36,290 bases of DNA from Paracoccus sp. PAMC 22219 (GCF_000787695.1 NZ_BBPH01000099.1:1-36290); one strand, 5' to 3'; shown: positions 23,325 through 32,668, counted from the stretch's first letter. The notes: a model not told the origin generated them from the sequence alone. Translations and numbers: made by a program.

Positions 23325-24308
23325 ATGACACGACTGATGACCGGGGCCGCGGCCCTTGCGCTGATGGCCGGTGGCGCACAGGCGGGCGATCTGACGCTGC
23401 AGCTGAAATGGGTCACGCAGGCCCAGTTCGCGGGATATTACGTCGCGCTGGAAAAGGGCTTCTACGAGGAAGAGGGCGTCAACCTGACGATCCTGCCGGG
23501 CGGTCCCGACATCGCGCCGACCCAGGTCCTGGCGGGCGGCGGCGCGGACGTGATTGTCGAATGGATGCCCGCAGCCCTTGCCGCGCGCGAAAAGGGCCTG
23601 CCGATGGTGAACATCGCCCAGCCCTTCAAGGCGTCGGGCATGATGCTGACCTGTCTGACGGAAAGCGGCATCACCGATCCGGCGACCGATTTCGCGGGCA
23701 AGACCTTGGGCGTCTGGTTCGCGGGCAACGAATATCCGTTCCTGTCCTGGATGAACACGCTTGGCCTGTCGACCGAGGGCGGCACGGACGGCGTGACGGT
23801 GCTGAAGCAGGGCTTCAACGTCGATCCGCTGCTGCAGAAGCAGGCGGCCTGCATCAGCACGATGACCTATAACGAATACTGGCAGGTGATCGACGCCGGC
23901 ATCGCCGAGGACGACCTGGTGACCTTCAAATATGAGGATCAGGGCGTCGCCACCCTGGAGGACGGCCTGTATGTCCTGGAGGAGACCCTGGAGGACAGCG
24001 ACAAGGTGACCGACCTGGTGGCCTTTGTCCGCGCCAGCATGCGCGGCTGGCAATACGCGGCCGAGAACCCCGAAGAGGCCGCCCAGATCGTCCTGGACAA
24101 CGACGAGACCGGCGCCCAGACCCTGGAACACCAGACCCGCATGATGACCGAGATCGCCAAGCTGCTGGAGGGATCGGACGGCACCCTGGCCGAGGCCGAT
24201 TACCAGCGCACCGTCGACATCCTGCTGTCGGGTGGATCGGACCCGGTGATCCAGGCTGCCCCCGAAGGGGCGTGGGTGTCGACGATCACCGACCGCGCCT
24301 TCGACTGA
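23325..24308 (+). CDS. ABC transporter substrate-binding protein (NMT1/THI5-like)
   Basis: This is a periplasmic binding protein of 327 residues. The signal peptide is MTRLMTGAAALALMAGGAQA. The mature part starts GDLTLQLKWVTQAQFAGYYV. That opening, with EKGFYEEEGVNLTILPGG and APTQVLAGGGADVIV, is typical of the NMT1/THI5-like family (ThiY, RibY and predicted pyrimidine binders). An AGGAGAGACGGGAA tract gives a strong ribosome site. It is the last gene of the RutR-linked operon and is followed by a strong hairpin at 24318-24340. The ligand is probably a pyrimidine or pyrimidine-derived ring, judged from context and family only. Confidence 0.9.
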   Translation: MTRLMTGAAALALMAGGAQAGDLTLQLKWVTQAQFAGYYVALEKGFYEEEGVNLTILPGGPDIAPTQVLAGGGADVIVEWMPAALAAREKGLPMVNIAQPFKASGMMLTCLTESGITDPATDFAGKTLGVWFAGNEYPFLSWMNTLGLSTEGGTDGVTVLKQGFNVDPLLQKQAACISTMTYNEYWQVIDAGIAEDDLVTFKYEDQGVATLEDGLYVLEETLEDSDKVTDLVAFVRASMRGWQYAAENPEEAAQIVLDNDETGAQTLEHQTRMMTEIAKLLEGSDGTLAEADYQRTVDILLSGGSDPVIQAAPEGAWVSTITDRAFD

Positions 24309-24317
24309 CCGACCGGT

Positions 24318-24340
24318 GGGCCGCCCCACGCGGGCGGCCC
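24318..24340. terminator. Hairpin between ABC operon and RND pump
   Basis: gggccgccc (24318-24326) pairs perfectly with gggcggccc (24332-24340). It is followed by ctctt, a weak T tract. It lies between convergent genes (stops at 24308 and 24344) and probably ends the ABC operon transcript. Confidence 0.7.
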
Positions 24341-24343
24341 CTC

Positions 24344-27300
24344 TTATTCCGCGGGCTTTACGCCCGCGCGCCGGACCTGCCTGCGGACACGCCGGCGGCC
24401 ATCCCACGCCAGCAGCGTCGGCGTCAGGACCAGCGTGACGGCCGTCGCCACGACCAGACCGCCCGCGATGCCGGTCGACAGCTGGATCCAGAACTGCCCC
24501 GACGGCGCCCCCAGGAACAGATCGCGGCCGGTGAAATCGATGGTCATGCCCAAGACCATCGGCAACAGCCCGATGACCGTCGTGCTTGCCGTCAACAGGA
24601 CCGGGCGAACCCGTTCGGACGCGGCACGGCGCGCTGCCCGGTCTGGGTCGTCCCCCTCGCCGCGATATTCGTTATAGGCGTCGATCAGCACGATGTTGTT
24701 GTTCACCACGACCCCGGCCAGGGCCATGATGCCGATGCCGCTCATGACGATCGAGAAAGCCTCCTGCCGGATCATCAGGCCCAGGAACACCCCCGAGATC
24801 GAGAACACGATCGCCGTCAGCACCAGCAGCGCCTGGTAAAAGCTGTTCATCTGGATCAGCAGGATCGTGAACATCAGAAAGATCGCCGCGACGAATGCGC
24901 CCATCAGGAAAGTCATCGCCTCCTGCTGGTCCTCGATCTCTCCGCCAAAGGTGACCTCGACATCGTCGGGCAGATCGGCCTGGTCGATGCTGGCCTGGAT
25001 GCGCGCCAGTTCGGCCTGCAGCGTCGCGCCGGGGGCCAGGTCGGCGGTCAGGGTCTGCGTCTCGCGCGCGGCGATGCGGGTGATGGCGGAGGGCGCGGGC
25101 GCCGGGATCATCTGCACCATGTTCGAAATGGGCACCTGCGCGCCCGACGGCCCGGCCACCCGCAGCGACGACAGGTTCTCAAGGTTGCGCTGATCGGACG
25201 GATAGCGCAGGGCGATATCGACCTCGTCATCGGCGAAATCGGGCAGGTAGGTGCCCAGGTTCACACCCGTCGTCAGCAGTTGGACCGCCGTGCCGATGGT
25301 GTTCATGTCGATGCCGAAGCGTGCCGATTCCTCGCGGTCGACCTGCAGACGAATTTCGGGGTTCGGACGGGGCGTGTCGTTGGCGATGTCCACGAAACGA
25401 CCCTGCGCCTGCATCATCTGCTCGATCCGGGCCGAGGCCTGTTGCAGCGCCGGGCGGTTGGCGGCCGAGATCTCGATCTGGACGGGGCGCGAGGCGCCAG
25501 GGCCGGAGGCCGCGGCCTCGATCTGGATGCCCAGACCCGGCACCTCGGCCGTGGCGGCGCGCAGCTGTTCGATCACCTCGGTCGAGGGGGCGCGGGTGCG
25601 CCAGTCAGTGAACTCGACCTGGATCTGGCCGATGACATCACTGGACAGGCTGGATCGGACGCGCTCCTCGACGCTGCCGATGGTGCGGGCATAGACGCGA
25701 TCGATCCCGTCAAAGCCCAATACGCGCGCCTCGATCAGGCGCACCAGCCGGTCGCTTTCCAGCACCGACAGGTTGCCGTTGGCGGTGATCTGGACCTGCG
25801 CGCGTTCGGCGTCGGTTTCGGGAAAGAACTCGACCCCGCGGTTCAGGTGCGAATAGGCATAGATGATCACCAGCACGGACAGGATCGACAGGCCAAGCGT
25901 GGCGCCGGGCCGCGCGATGGTCCAGATCGACAGGCGCGCCATCACGCCCGACGTGTCGTCGGCATGCGGTTCGGGCGGCAGCGCCTGCCCCCCGCCCAGA
26001 ACGCCCCCCGCGACCGGCACGAAGACCAGCGCCATCAGCAGCGACATCAGCAGCGTGGCGATCATCGTGGCGGGCAGATAGAACATGAACTGTCCGGCCA
26101 GCCCCGGCCAGAACAGCAGCGGAAAAAACACCGCCAGCGTCGTCGCCGTGGACGAGGTGATGGGCCAGGCCATGCGCTGCGCCGCCATCAGATAGGCCTC
26201 GGCCTTGCCGTGCCCCTTGGCGATCAGGCGTTCGCCCATCTCGACCACCACGACGGCGCCGTCGACCAGCATGCCCACCACCAGGATCAGCGCGAACAGC
26301 ACGATCACGTTCAGCGTGAAGCCAAGCGACCAGATGATCAGGATGCCGCCCAGGAACGACCCGGGAATGGCCACCGCCACCAACAGCGACGCGCGCAGGC
26401 CCAGAAACAGCACCGTGACCAGCATCACCAGCACCACGGCGGCGATGACGTTGTTCTGCAGGTCCGACAGCAGGGTGCGCATTTCCTCGGACTGGTCGTT
26501 CATGAAGACGACGCCGACCTGTTCGGGCCATTCGGCGCGGGTCTGGGCCACCACGTCGCGCACCGCCTCCACGGTGTCGATGACATTCGCGCCGACGGTC
26601 TTGCGCACGTCGATGGCCAGCGCGGGCTGCCCGTCGATGCGGGCAAAGCTGACCGGGTCCTTGAAGGTCTGGCGGACCTCGGCCACGTCCTGGACGCGCA
26701 GAACGGTCGCGCCGTCGACCAGCACCGGGATCGACATGATCTCGTCCAGGCGGACCACGGTGCCGGGGATCGACACGCCGATGCGGCCCGCGCCGGTGTC
26801 GAACGACCCCGCCGCGATCAGCTGGTTGTTGGCCTGGATCGCCTGCGACAGCTGCCCCGGAGAGATGCCATAGGTTTCCAGCGCCAGCGGATCGATCAGG
26901 ATCTCCAGCTGGTCCTCGCGCTCTCCGGTCAGGTCGGCCTGCAGGACGCCGCTGACCGTCTCGATCTCGTCGCTCAGCTCGCGGCCAAGGCGGATCAGCT
27001 CGCGTTCGGGGACCGGGCCGGACAGCGCGACCGTCAGGATCGGGAACAGCGCCATGTCGATTTCGCGCACGAAGGGACCGTCGGCCTCGGGCGGGATGTC
27101 GGGGCTGGCGTCGTCGACGGCGTCCTTGACCGATTGCAGCGCCTCGGCCTGATCGAAGCCGGGGCGGAATTCCAGCGTGACCGAGGCAAAGCCCTCGCTG
27201 GCCACGGTCTCCATCCGGCGCAGGCCGTCCAGCGCATTGACCTGCCGCTCGATCGGCTCTGCCAGCAGGGTGGCGGCATCCTCGGCGCTGACACCGCTAT

Positions 27301-27454
27301 AGGTGACGTTCACGATGAAGATCGGGATGTCGACCTCGGGCATCGATTCCTTGGGGATCGTGACATAGGCCATGAAGCCCGCCAGCAGCAGGCCCACCAT
27401 CACCATCATCACCGTGCGGGCGCGGGAAAAGCCCGCCGCGATGATCCCGTTCAT
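24344..27454 (-). CDS. RND-family efflux transporter (AcrB/CusA superfamily)
   Basis: This is an inner-membrane proton-driven efflux pump of 1036 residues. It has the duplicated RND layout: TM1 at MMVMVGLLLAGFMAYVTIP, a large periplasmic loop, a helix cluster at about 330-530 (SLLVAVAIPGSFLGGILI, ALILVVGMLVDGAVVVVEMG), a second periplasmic loop and a second helix cluster (VVVNNNIVLIDAYNEY near 930). The LVVGMLVDGAVVVVE segment (the D of TM4) is the proton-relay region. The length suits multidrug (HAE1-like) pumps, and there is no heavy-metal signature that I recognise. Its start overlaps the adaptor gene stop (ATGA). No outer-membrane TolC-type gene or local regulator is next to it. Confidence 0.93.
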   Translation of the reverse strand: MNGIIAAGFSRARTVMMVMVGLLLAGFMAYVTIPKESMPEVDIPIFIVNVTYSGVSAEDAATLLAEPIERQVNALDGLRRMETVASEGFASVTLEFRPGFDQAEALQSVKDAVDDASPDIPPEADGPFVREIDMALFPILTVALSGPVPERELIRLGRELSDEIETVSGVLQADLTGEREDQLEILIDPLALETYGISPGQLSQAIQANNQLIAAGSFDTGAGRIGVSIPGTVVRLDEIMSIPVLVDGATVLRVQDVAEVRQTFKDPVSFARIDGQPALAIDVRKTVGANVIDTVEAVRDVVAQTRAEWPEQVGVVFMNDQSEEMRTLLSDLQNNVIAAVVLVMLVTVLFLGLRASLLVAVAIPGSFLGGILIIWSLGFTLNVIVLFALILVVGMLVDGAVVVVEMGERLIAKGHGKAEAYLMAAQRMAWPITSSTATTLAVFFPLLFWPGLAGQFMFYLPATMIATLLMSLLMALVFVPVAGGVLGGGQALPPEPHADDTSGVMARLSIWTIARPGATLGLSILSVLVIIYAYSHLNRGVEFFPETDAERAQVQITANGNLSVLESDRLVRLIEARVLGFDGIDRVYARTIGSVEERVRSSLSSDVIGQIQVEFTDWRTRAPSTEVIEQLRAATAEVPGLGIQIEAAASGPGASRPVQIEISAANRPALQQASARIEQMMQAQGRFVDIANDTPRPNPEIRLQVDREESARFGIDMNTIGTAVQLLTTGVNLGTYLPDFADDEVDIALRYPSDQRNLENLSSLRVAGPSGAQVPISNMVQMIPAPAPSAITRIAARETQTLTADLAPGATLQAELARIQASIDQADLPDDVEVTFGGEIEDQQEAMTFLMGAFVAAIFLMFTILLIQMNSFYQALLVLTAIVFSISGVFLGLMIRQEAFSIVMSGIGIMALAGVVVNNNIVLIDAYNEYRGEGDDPDRAARRAASERVRPVLLTASTTVIGLLPMVLGMTIDFTGRDLFLGAPSGQFWIQLSTGIAGGLVVATAVTLVLTPTLLAWDGRRRVRRQVRRAGVKPAE

Positions 27455-28611
27455 GGCCCGGCCACGCCGTCGGCGGCCTCGGCCGCGCCCAGCAGGGCGG
27501 CCGCGTCGGCCACTTCGCCATCGCCCACCACGCCGCGATACGCGTCGGGCGTGTCGCTGATACGGGCCTGCTGTCCGTCGCTGAGCGCGCCCTGCGAGAT
27601 GGTGACGACCCGCGCGCGGTCGTCCAGACCGGTGACCCAGATCGCCTCGGCACGGGCCTGCACGATATCGACCGGTACGAAACGCAGGGTCCGGTCATCG
27701 TCACCCACCACGAACACCCCGATCCGCCCGGCATCGTCCAGCCGGATCAGGGCCGGCGATAACCGGTGCGCCCGCACCCCGTCCATCTCCAGCGAGATCT
27801 GCGCGCTGAGGCCCGCGGGCACGGCGTTGTCGGCATTGGGGATCTCGACCTCGACGCGGAAGGTCCGCGTTTCGGCCGTGGCGACCGGCGCGATGAAGCG
27901 GACGCGACCCTCGGCCTCGCGCCCGCCCTGAAACACGACCTGCGCGGCCTGGCCAAGCGAGACCGAGGTGATCTCGGACTGGCGGACCTCGATCTGGGCG
28001 ATCAGGGGGTCGTTGCGCACGATCTCCAGCACCTCGCCACCCGCGTCGACAAAGCTGCCCAGCTCGGCCATGACATTGCTGACGGTGCCGCCGATCGGCG
28101 CGGTCAGGCGGGTGTTCTGCAGCTCCAACTGGGCGGCGCGCAGCTCGGCGCGCGCCGATTCCAGCTGTGCAAACCGCGATTGCAGCTCGGCCTCGGATGT
28201 CACGCCGCGTTCGCGCAGCTGCCGTGCGGCGTCATAGTCGCGCTCTGCCGATCCCACCGCCGCCTGCGCACGGGCCACCCCCGCCTCGCGGTCGTCGGCG
28301 GACAGCAGCGCCAGCTGGTCGCCCTGTTCGGCGACATGGCCCTGACGCACGACCTCCTCGACGATGCCAGCGGTGCGTGCCCGCAGGATCGACGTCTGGT
28401 CGGGGACCACATTGCCGAACAGAACCGTGCGCGGCACGATCTCTTCGGCGACGGAGATGCTGGCCGCGACATGGGGAACCGCGACCTCGACCGGGGCGGC
28501 CTCTTCGGGAGGTTGGCGGCTCAGCATGCCGCCGCCGATCCAGAAGGCCAGAAAGCCCAGGATCGCCAGAAAAGCCAGCGTCGAAGAGGACAGATACCGC
28601 GTCATCACCAT
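27451..28611 (-). CDS. RND periplasmic adaptor (membrane fusion protein)
   Basis: This adaptor of 386 residues links the RND pump to an outer-membrane channel. The N-terminal membrane anchor is LAFLAILGFLAFWIGGGML. A lipoyl-like half (LRARTAGIVEEVVRQGHVAEQGD) and an alpha-helical hairpin (AQAAVGSAERDYDAARQLRE, then ELRAAQLELQNTRL) follow. The second lipoyl half is APIGGTVSNVMAELGSFVD, and beta-barrel domains complete it. It has no lipobox Cys. ATG 28611 and ATG 28605 are both possible starts, two codons apart. It is translationally coupled to the pump gene. Confidence 0.92.
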   Translation of the reverse strand: MVMTRYLSSSTLAFLAILGFLAFWIGGGMLSRQPPEEAAPVEVAVPHVAASISVAEEIVPRTVLFGNVVPDQTSILRARTAGIVEEVVRQGHVAEQGDQLALLSADDREAGVARAQAAVGSAERDYDAARQLRERGVTSEAELQSRFAQLESARAELRAAQLELQNTRLTAPIGGTVSNVMAELGSFVDAGGEVLEIVRNDPLIAQIEVRQSEITSVSLGQAAQVVFQGGREAEGRVRFIAPVATAETRTFRVEVEIPNADNAVPAGLSAQISLEMDGVRAHRLSPALIRLDDAGRIGVFVVGDDDRTLRFVPVDIVQARAEAIWVTGLDDRARVVTISQGALSDGQQARISDTPDAYRGVVGDGEVADAAALLGAAEAADGVAGP

Positions 28612-28696
28612 TCCATGTCAGGGGCCCTGGACCGGACATGGCACCGGGCGGTCTTGCTGTCCTAGATGGTTTCTCGCGGCGCACAGGTCAACCTTC

Positions 28697-29070
28697 GTGA
28701 CCCGGGTCCCCTGCGTCACGGCGTCCGCCCGCCCCGAGACCGTTTTCCGCCCCGGCGCGTTCAATCATGCCGGCCCGACCGTCGAATGGCGCATTGCGCA
28801 GATCGAGGGTCACGCTGTCCCGGTGGCGGCCATCCAGCGGTTCCACCTTGCGGACCCCGGCGGCGGTTGGGCCACCCAGATCCTGGTCGTGTCCAAGGTC
28901 GGTCAGCCGGATGGCCGATCCCCTGTGTCACCGGGTACGTCTCAGCGAACGAAGGAACCGTGGCGAACCTGCGCGCACGTCGGATCGCAAACCGCGTAAC
29001 AAGCCGTGACTGGGCGCGTGATGCCCCTCAGGTTGAGCCGACGATTGCCGCTCACGTCCCGCCGCACTGA
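28697..29070 (+). pseudogene. Small conserved-looking hypothetical gene, frameshifted
   Basis: Two overlapping frames together read as one protein of about 124 residues. The first half gives TVEWRIAQIEGHAVPVAAIQ, then RFHLADPGGGWATQILVVSK and VGQPDGRS. The second half, one frame over, gives PCVTGYVSANEGTVANLRAR followed by RIANRVTSRDWARDAPQVEP, ending at 29070. One extra C in the CCCC run at 28920-28923 joins them as ...PDGRSPCVTGYV.... The start is uncertain: GTG 28697 is the best candidate and its ribosome site is weak. I do not recognise the family. Good codon bias in both halves argues that this is, or recently was, a real gene. Confidence 0.6.
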
Positions 29071-29162
29071 CCGTTTCCGACGAAGTCTGCACAAAATGCG
29101 TGACAGGGCATGCCAGTTACGTGTCAACTGAACCGGAATACAACCATGACGGGAGTGACGCA

Positions 29163-29705
29163 ATGTCGGCATCTGGTCCTTACTGGCGTTTCGGGGTGGT
29201 GACGGTGGCACTGCTGACGGCCGCCTGCGCGACAGCCCCGACAGGGCCGGCATCGCCGGTCGACATCCAGGCCTCGGCCGCCGGGCCGGCCAGTTGCCCC
29301 GGAACGACCGCGGCAGAACAGGCGGCCGGGGTCCGCGCCACCAATGCGGTCAGGCAGCGGTCCGGCCTGTCTCCGGTTCAGGCAAACGACCTGCTGGCAC
29401 GCGCGGCGGCACAGCACGCCTGCGATATGGCCCAACGCGGTCGCATGACCCATGCCGGCAGCAGGACGTCAGGCCCTGCGCAGCGTGTCAAGGCACTTGG
29501 CTATGCACCCACCGTCACCGCAGAGAACATCGCCGCCGGGCCGTTCGGCCTGGAACGCGTGCTGTCGGAATGGAATGCCTCGCCCGGTCACGTGTCGAAC
29601 ATCGTCATCCCCCAGATCAGCAACTTCGGCATCGGACAGGCGCTGGCCCCTGATGGTCGGACGCGCTATTGGGCGGCGGTCTATTCGGCCCCGCGCGGTC
29701 GCTAG
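29163..29705 (+). CDS. CAP-domain (SCP/YkwD-like) lipoprotein
   Basis: This is a predicted periplasm-facing lipoprotein of 180 residues with a CAP domain (cysteine-rich secretory, antigen 5, PR-1 superfamily). The signal peptide ends in the lipobox TAAC (Cys22). A short linker is followed by the CAP fold: NAVRQRSGLSPVQANDLLARAAAQHACDMA, GRMTHAG with the conserved His, AENIAAGPFGLERVLSEW, and SPGHVSNIV with the second conserved His. The C-terminal strand RYWAAVYSAP is the usual end. GGGAG precedes the ATG. Bacterial CAP proteins have no single established function. Confidence 0.9.
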   Translation: MSASGPYWRFGVVTVALLTAACATAPTGPASPVDIQASAAGPASCPGTTAAEQAAGVRATNAVRQRSGLSPVQANDLLARAAAQHACDMAQRGRMTHAGSRTSGPAQRVKALGYAPTVTAENIAAGPFGLERVLSEWNASPGHVSNIVIPQISNFGIGQALAPDGRTRYWAAVYSAPRGR

Positions 29706-29734
29706 GGCCACCCAACCCTGACCGGAAAGACAGG

Positions 29735-29762
29735 TTAGCAAATTGGACAAATAGCCTATATG
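29735..29762 (+). promoter_or_regulatory. Promoter of the 39-aa lipoprotein gene
   Basis: TTAGCA (29735-29740) and TATATG (29757-29762) are separated by 16 bases in the most A/T-rich stretch of the neighbourhood. An alternative pair TTGGAC (29743)/TTTATA has a long spacer. Either would transcribe the tiny gene at 29791. Confidence 0.5.
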
Positions 29763-29790
29763 ATGGCTTTATAGTTTCGGAGTCAGTATC

Positions 29791-29910
29791 ATGTTTCGCC
29801 TGTCCCTCTGCGCCCTTCTGGCGCTGTCCGCCTGCGCCGCCCAGAAAGACCCCTGTGCCGATCTGTGCATGAGCGCATTCGTCGAGTACGAGCCTGGCTA
29901 CGAACCCTGA
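29791..29910 (+). CDS. Very small lipoprotein, 39 aa
   Basis: The ATG at 29791 opens MFRLSLCALLALSAC, a compact signal peptide with lipobox LSAC (Cys15). It is followed by AAQKDPCADLCMSAFVEYEP and a short acidic end. Two further Cys (CADLC) could form a disulfide or bind metal. An A/T-rich promoter lies just upstream; an SD is not obvious. I do not recognise the family. The lipobox, the promoter and the clean TGA make it more likely real than not. Confidence 0.65.
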   Translation: MFRLSLCALLALSACAAQKDPCADLCMSAFVEYEPGYEP

Positions 29911-30014
29911 TGGACCGCAAACGGCAGTGATGCCGCCGACGTGTCTATCCTTTCCACCGCAAAGGCGTATCATTGTACGTCCGTCGGTCCCCGGCGGCTA
30001 TTGGAGAGATGATA

Positions 30015-30143
30015 ATGGCCAAGGGCATGGACAAACGCAAACGCGACGAAAAGAAGCCGAAAAAGGAAAAGCCCAAGACAAACGCCTCGGCACCCAGCAC
30101 CAAGGATGTCGTTTCGGCCGCGGTCGCTGCCAAGAACAAGTGA
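30015..30143 (+). CDS. Small Lys-rich protein, 42 aa
   Basis: The ATG at 30015 follows a good ribosome site (ggagaga, 6 bases upstream). It encodes MAKGMDKRKRDEKKPKKEKP then KTNASAPSTKDVVSAAVAAK and NK. It is very basic at the N-terminus and ends in an Ala-rich helix. Similar short Lys/Pro-rich proteins starting MAKG occur in many proteobacteria as uncharacterised genes. Binding to nucleic acid is plausible from charge but is not shown. Confidence 0.7.
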   Translation: MAKGMDKRKRDEKKPKKEKPKTNASAPSTKDVVSAAVAAKNK

Positions 30144-30371
30144 AGGCTTGGGAATGGTGACGGGTTGGCATTCGTCGTGCGGGGTTAGGCTAGTATAGAT
30201 GTCCAACCGGATACGGTCCCGCATTTCCTGTCCGCATCTGGAGAATGGCTGCCGTTGACGCGTAGTCCAAAGGCAGCGTCAGCTTTCTGGCGCAATGACG
30301 TGATCTTCTTGTTGCAAGCCGGCAGATGAGACGCTTCTGCCCATCAGGACAAAAGCGCAACCTCTTTTAAA

Positions 30372-32635
30372 TCAGCCGCATTTCGAATGGCCACAGCTGG
30401 GGCAGGTCATGCAGCCCTCGACCATGCGCATGCCGTACTGGCCGCAGCTGGAGCAGGAGGGGCCGCGCGGGGCTTCGCCCACGGCCATCACCTCGGCCTG
30501 CGGGTCGGACTTGAGGCCCAGCCCTTCGCCCGCGAGGAAGCCCGTCTCGATCAGGTGGCGTTCGATCACCCCGCCGATGGCCGCAAGAATCGAGGGGACA
30601 TAGCGACCCTGCATCCAAGCCCCGCCGCGCGGATCGAACACCGCCTTCAGCTCCTCGACCACGAAGGACACGTCACCCCCGCGGCGGAACACGGCCGAGA
30701 CCATGCGCGTCAGCGCGACCGTCCAGGCGTAATGCTCCATGTTCTTGGAGTTGATGAATATCTCGAACGGGCGGCGGTGGTTGCCGTGGATGATGTCGTT
30801 GATCGTGATGTAGATCGCGTGTTCCGACCCCGGCCATTTCAACTTGTAGGTCGCGCCTTCCAGGGCTGCCGGACGGTCCAGCGGCTCGGTCAGATAGACC
30901 ACGTCGGCGCCCTTGTCGGCCTCGGGGGCCTTTTCGGTCGTCTCGCTGACGGACAGCACCGACCCGGTCACGTCGTTCGGGCGATAGGTGGTGCAACCCT
31001 TGCAGCCCAGATCCCAGGCCGCCATGTAGACGTCCTTGAAATCCTCAAAGCCGATATCCTCGGGGCAGTTGATGGTCTTCGAGATCGAGCTGTCGACCCA
31101 TTCCTGCGCCGCCGCCTGCATGGCGACGTGATCCTTGGGCGCCAGCGTCTGCGCGTTCACGAAGTAATCGGGCAGCGCGGCGTCGCCTTTCAGGTCCCGC
31201 CACATCTGCACGGCGTAATCGACGACCTCCTCCTCGGTGCGCGAGCCGTCCTTCTGCAGAACCTTGCGCTTGTAGGCATAGGCGAAGACCGGCTCGATCC
31301 CCGACGATACGTTGCCCGCGTAGAGGCTGATCGTGCCCGTCGGCGCGATCGAGGTCAGCAGCGCGTTGCGGATGCCGTGCTTGGCGATCGCGTCGCGGAC
31401 GTCGGCGTCCATCTTGGACATGAACCCCGATGCCAGGTATTTCTTGGCGTCGAACAGCGGGAAGGCGCCCTTCTCCTTGGCCAGATCGACGGACGCCAGA
31501 TAGGCCGACCGTGCGATGGCCTTCATCCAGACGCGGGTCTGCGCGACCGCATCGTCCGCGCCATAGCGCAGGCCCAGCATCAGCAGGGCGTCGGCCAAAC
31601 CAGTCACGCCCAGACCGATGCGGCGCTTGTTGCGGGCCTCTTGGGCCTGCGCCTCCAGCGGGAATTTCGACGCGTCGACGACGTTGTCCATCATCCGCAC
31701 GGCGGTGCGGACCAGGTCGTCCAGACCCTCGGGGTCCAGTTCGGCGGCATCGGTGAACGGGTTCGTCACCAGGCGCGCCAGGTTGATCGAGCCCAGCAGG
31801 CAGGCGCCATAGGGCGGCAGAGGCTGCTCGCCACAGGGGTTCGTGGCCGCGATCGTCTCGACATAGGACAGGTTGTTGGCCTTGTTGATCCGGTCGATGA
31901 AGATGACGCCCGGCTCGGCGAAATCATAGGTCGCCTTCATGATGCGGTTCCACAGGTCCAGCGCCTGGACGGTGCTGTAGACCCGGCCTCGAATTTCAGG
32001 TCCCACGGTGCGTCGGCGCGGACGGCGTCCATGAAGTCATCGGTGATCAGCACCGACAGGTTGAACATGCGCAGGCGCGCGCTGTCCTGTTTCGCAACGA
32101 TGAACTGTTCCACGTCCGGGTGGTCGCAGCGCATGGTCGCCATCATCGCGCCGCGGCGCGACCCTGCCGACATGATCGTGCGGCACATCGCATCCCACAC
32201 ATCCATGAAGGACAGCGGGCCCGACGCATCCGCCGCCACGCCCTTGACCACCGCGCCCCGCGGTCGGATGGTGCTGAAGTCATAGCCGATGCCGCCGCCC
32301 TGCTGCATGGTCAGGGCGGCCTCCTTCAGCATGTCGAAGATGCCGCCCATGCTGTCCGGGATGGTGCCCATCACGAAACAGTTGAACAGCGTGACCGACC
32401 GGCCCGTGCCGGCACCTGCCAGGATGCGGCCTGCGGGCAGGTACTTGAAGTCCTCCAGCGCGGTATAGAACTTGTCTTCCCACTTGGCCGGGTCGCTTTC
32501 CACGCGCGCCAGATCGCGCGCGACGCGACGCCAGCTGTCCTCGACGGACCCGTCGACGGCCTGCCCCTCGGCATCCTTCATCCGGTACTTCATGTCCCAG
32601 ATCTGTTCGGCGATGGGGGCGGCAAAGCGGGTCAT
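30372..32635 (-). pseudogene. nrdJ: Adenosylcobalamin-dependent (class II) ribonucleotide reductase NrdJ, frameshifted
   Basis: NrdJ makes deoxyribonucleotides with a cobalamin-generated thiyl radical, with or without oxygen. The first 220 or so residues run from ATG 32635 (AAGGA site) through LFNCFVMGTIPDSMGG and MSAGSRRGAMMATMRCDHPD to DAPWDLKFE. The rest continues one frame over as [17 protein letters not shown], then [20 protein letters not shown]. There Asn, the radical Cys and Glu, plus the partner Cys 11 residues later, match the family. The tail [20 protein letters not shown], then CGHSKCG, is the C-terminal Cys-rich module. The break is at 31987-31988; one extra G on the coding strand (GAGG to GAGGG) restores a protein of 754 residues. 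No other RNR is in the window, so a sequencing slip is more likely than loss. Confidence 0.92.
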
Positions 32636-32668
32636 ACGCTCATTCCTTGGTGGTTTGTTCAGGGTTGG

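Noticed and set aside
24272..27931. A 1219-codon open frame on the plus strand
   Set aside because: It is antisense to the RND pump and adaptor, which have clear motifs and coding bias. The plus frame is low-complexity (His/Arg/Asp/Gln-rich), a typical GC-rich shadow.
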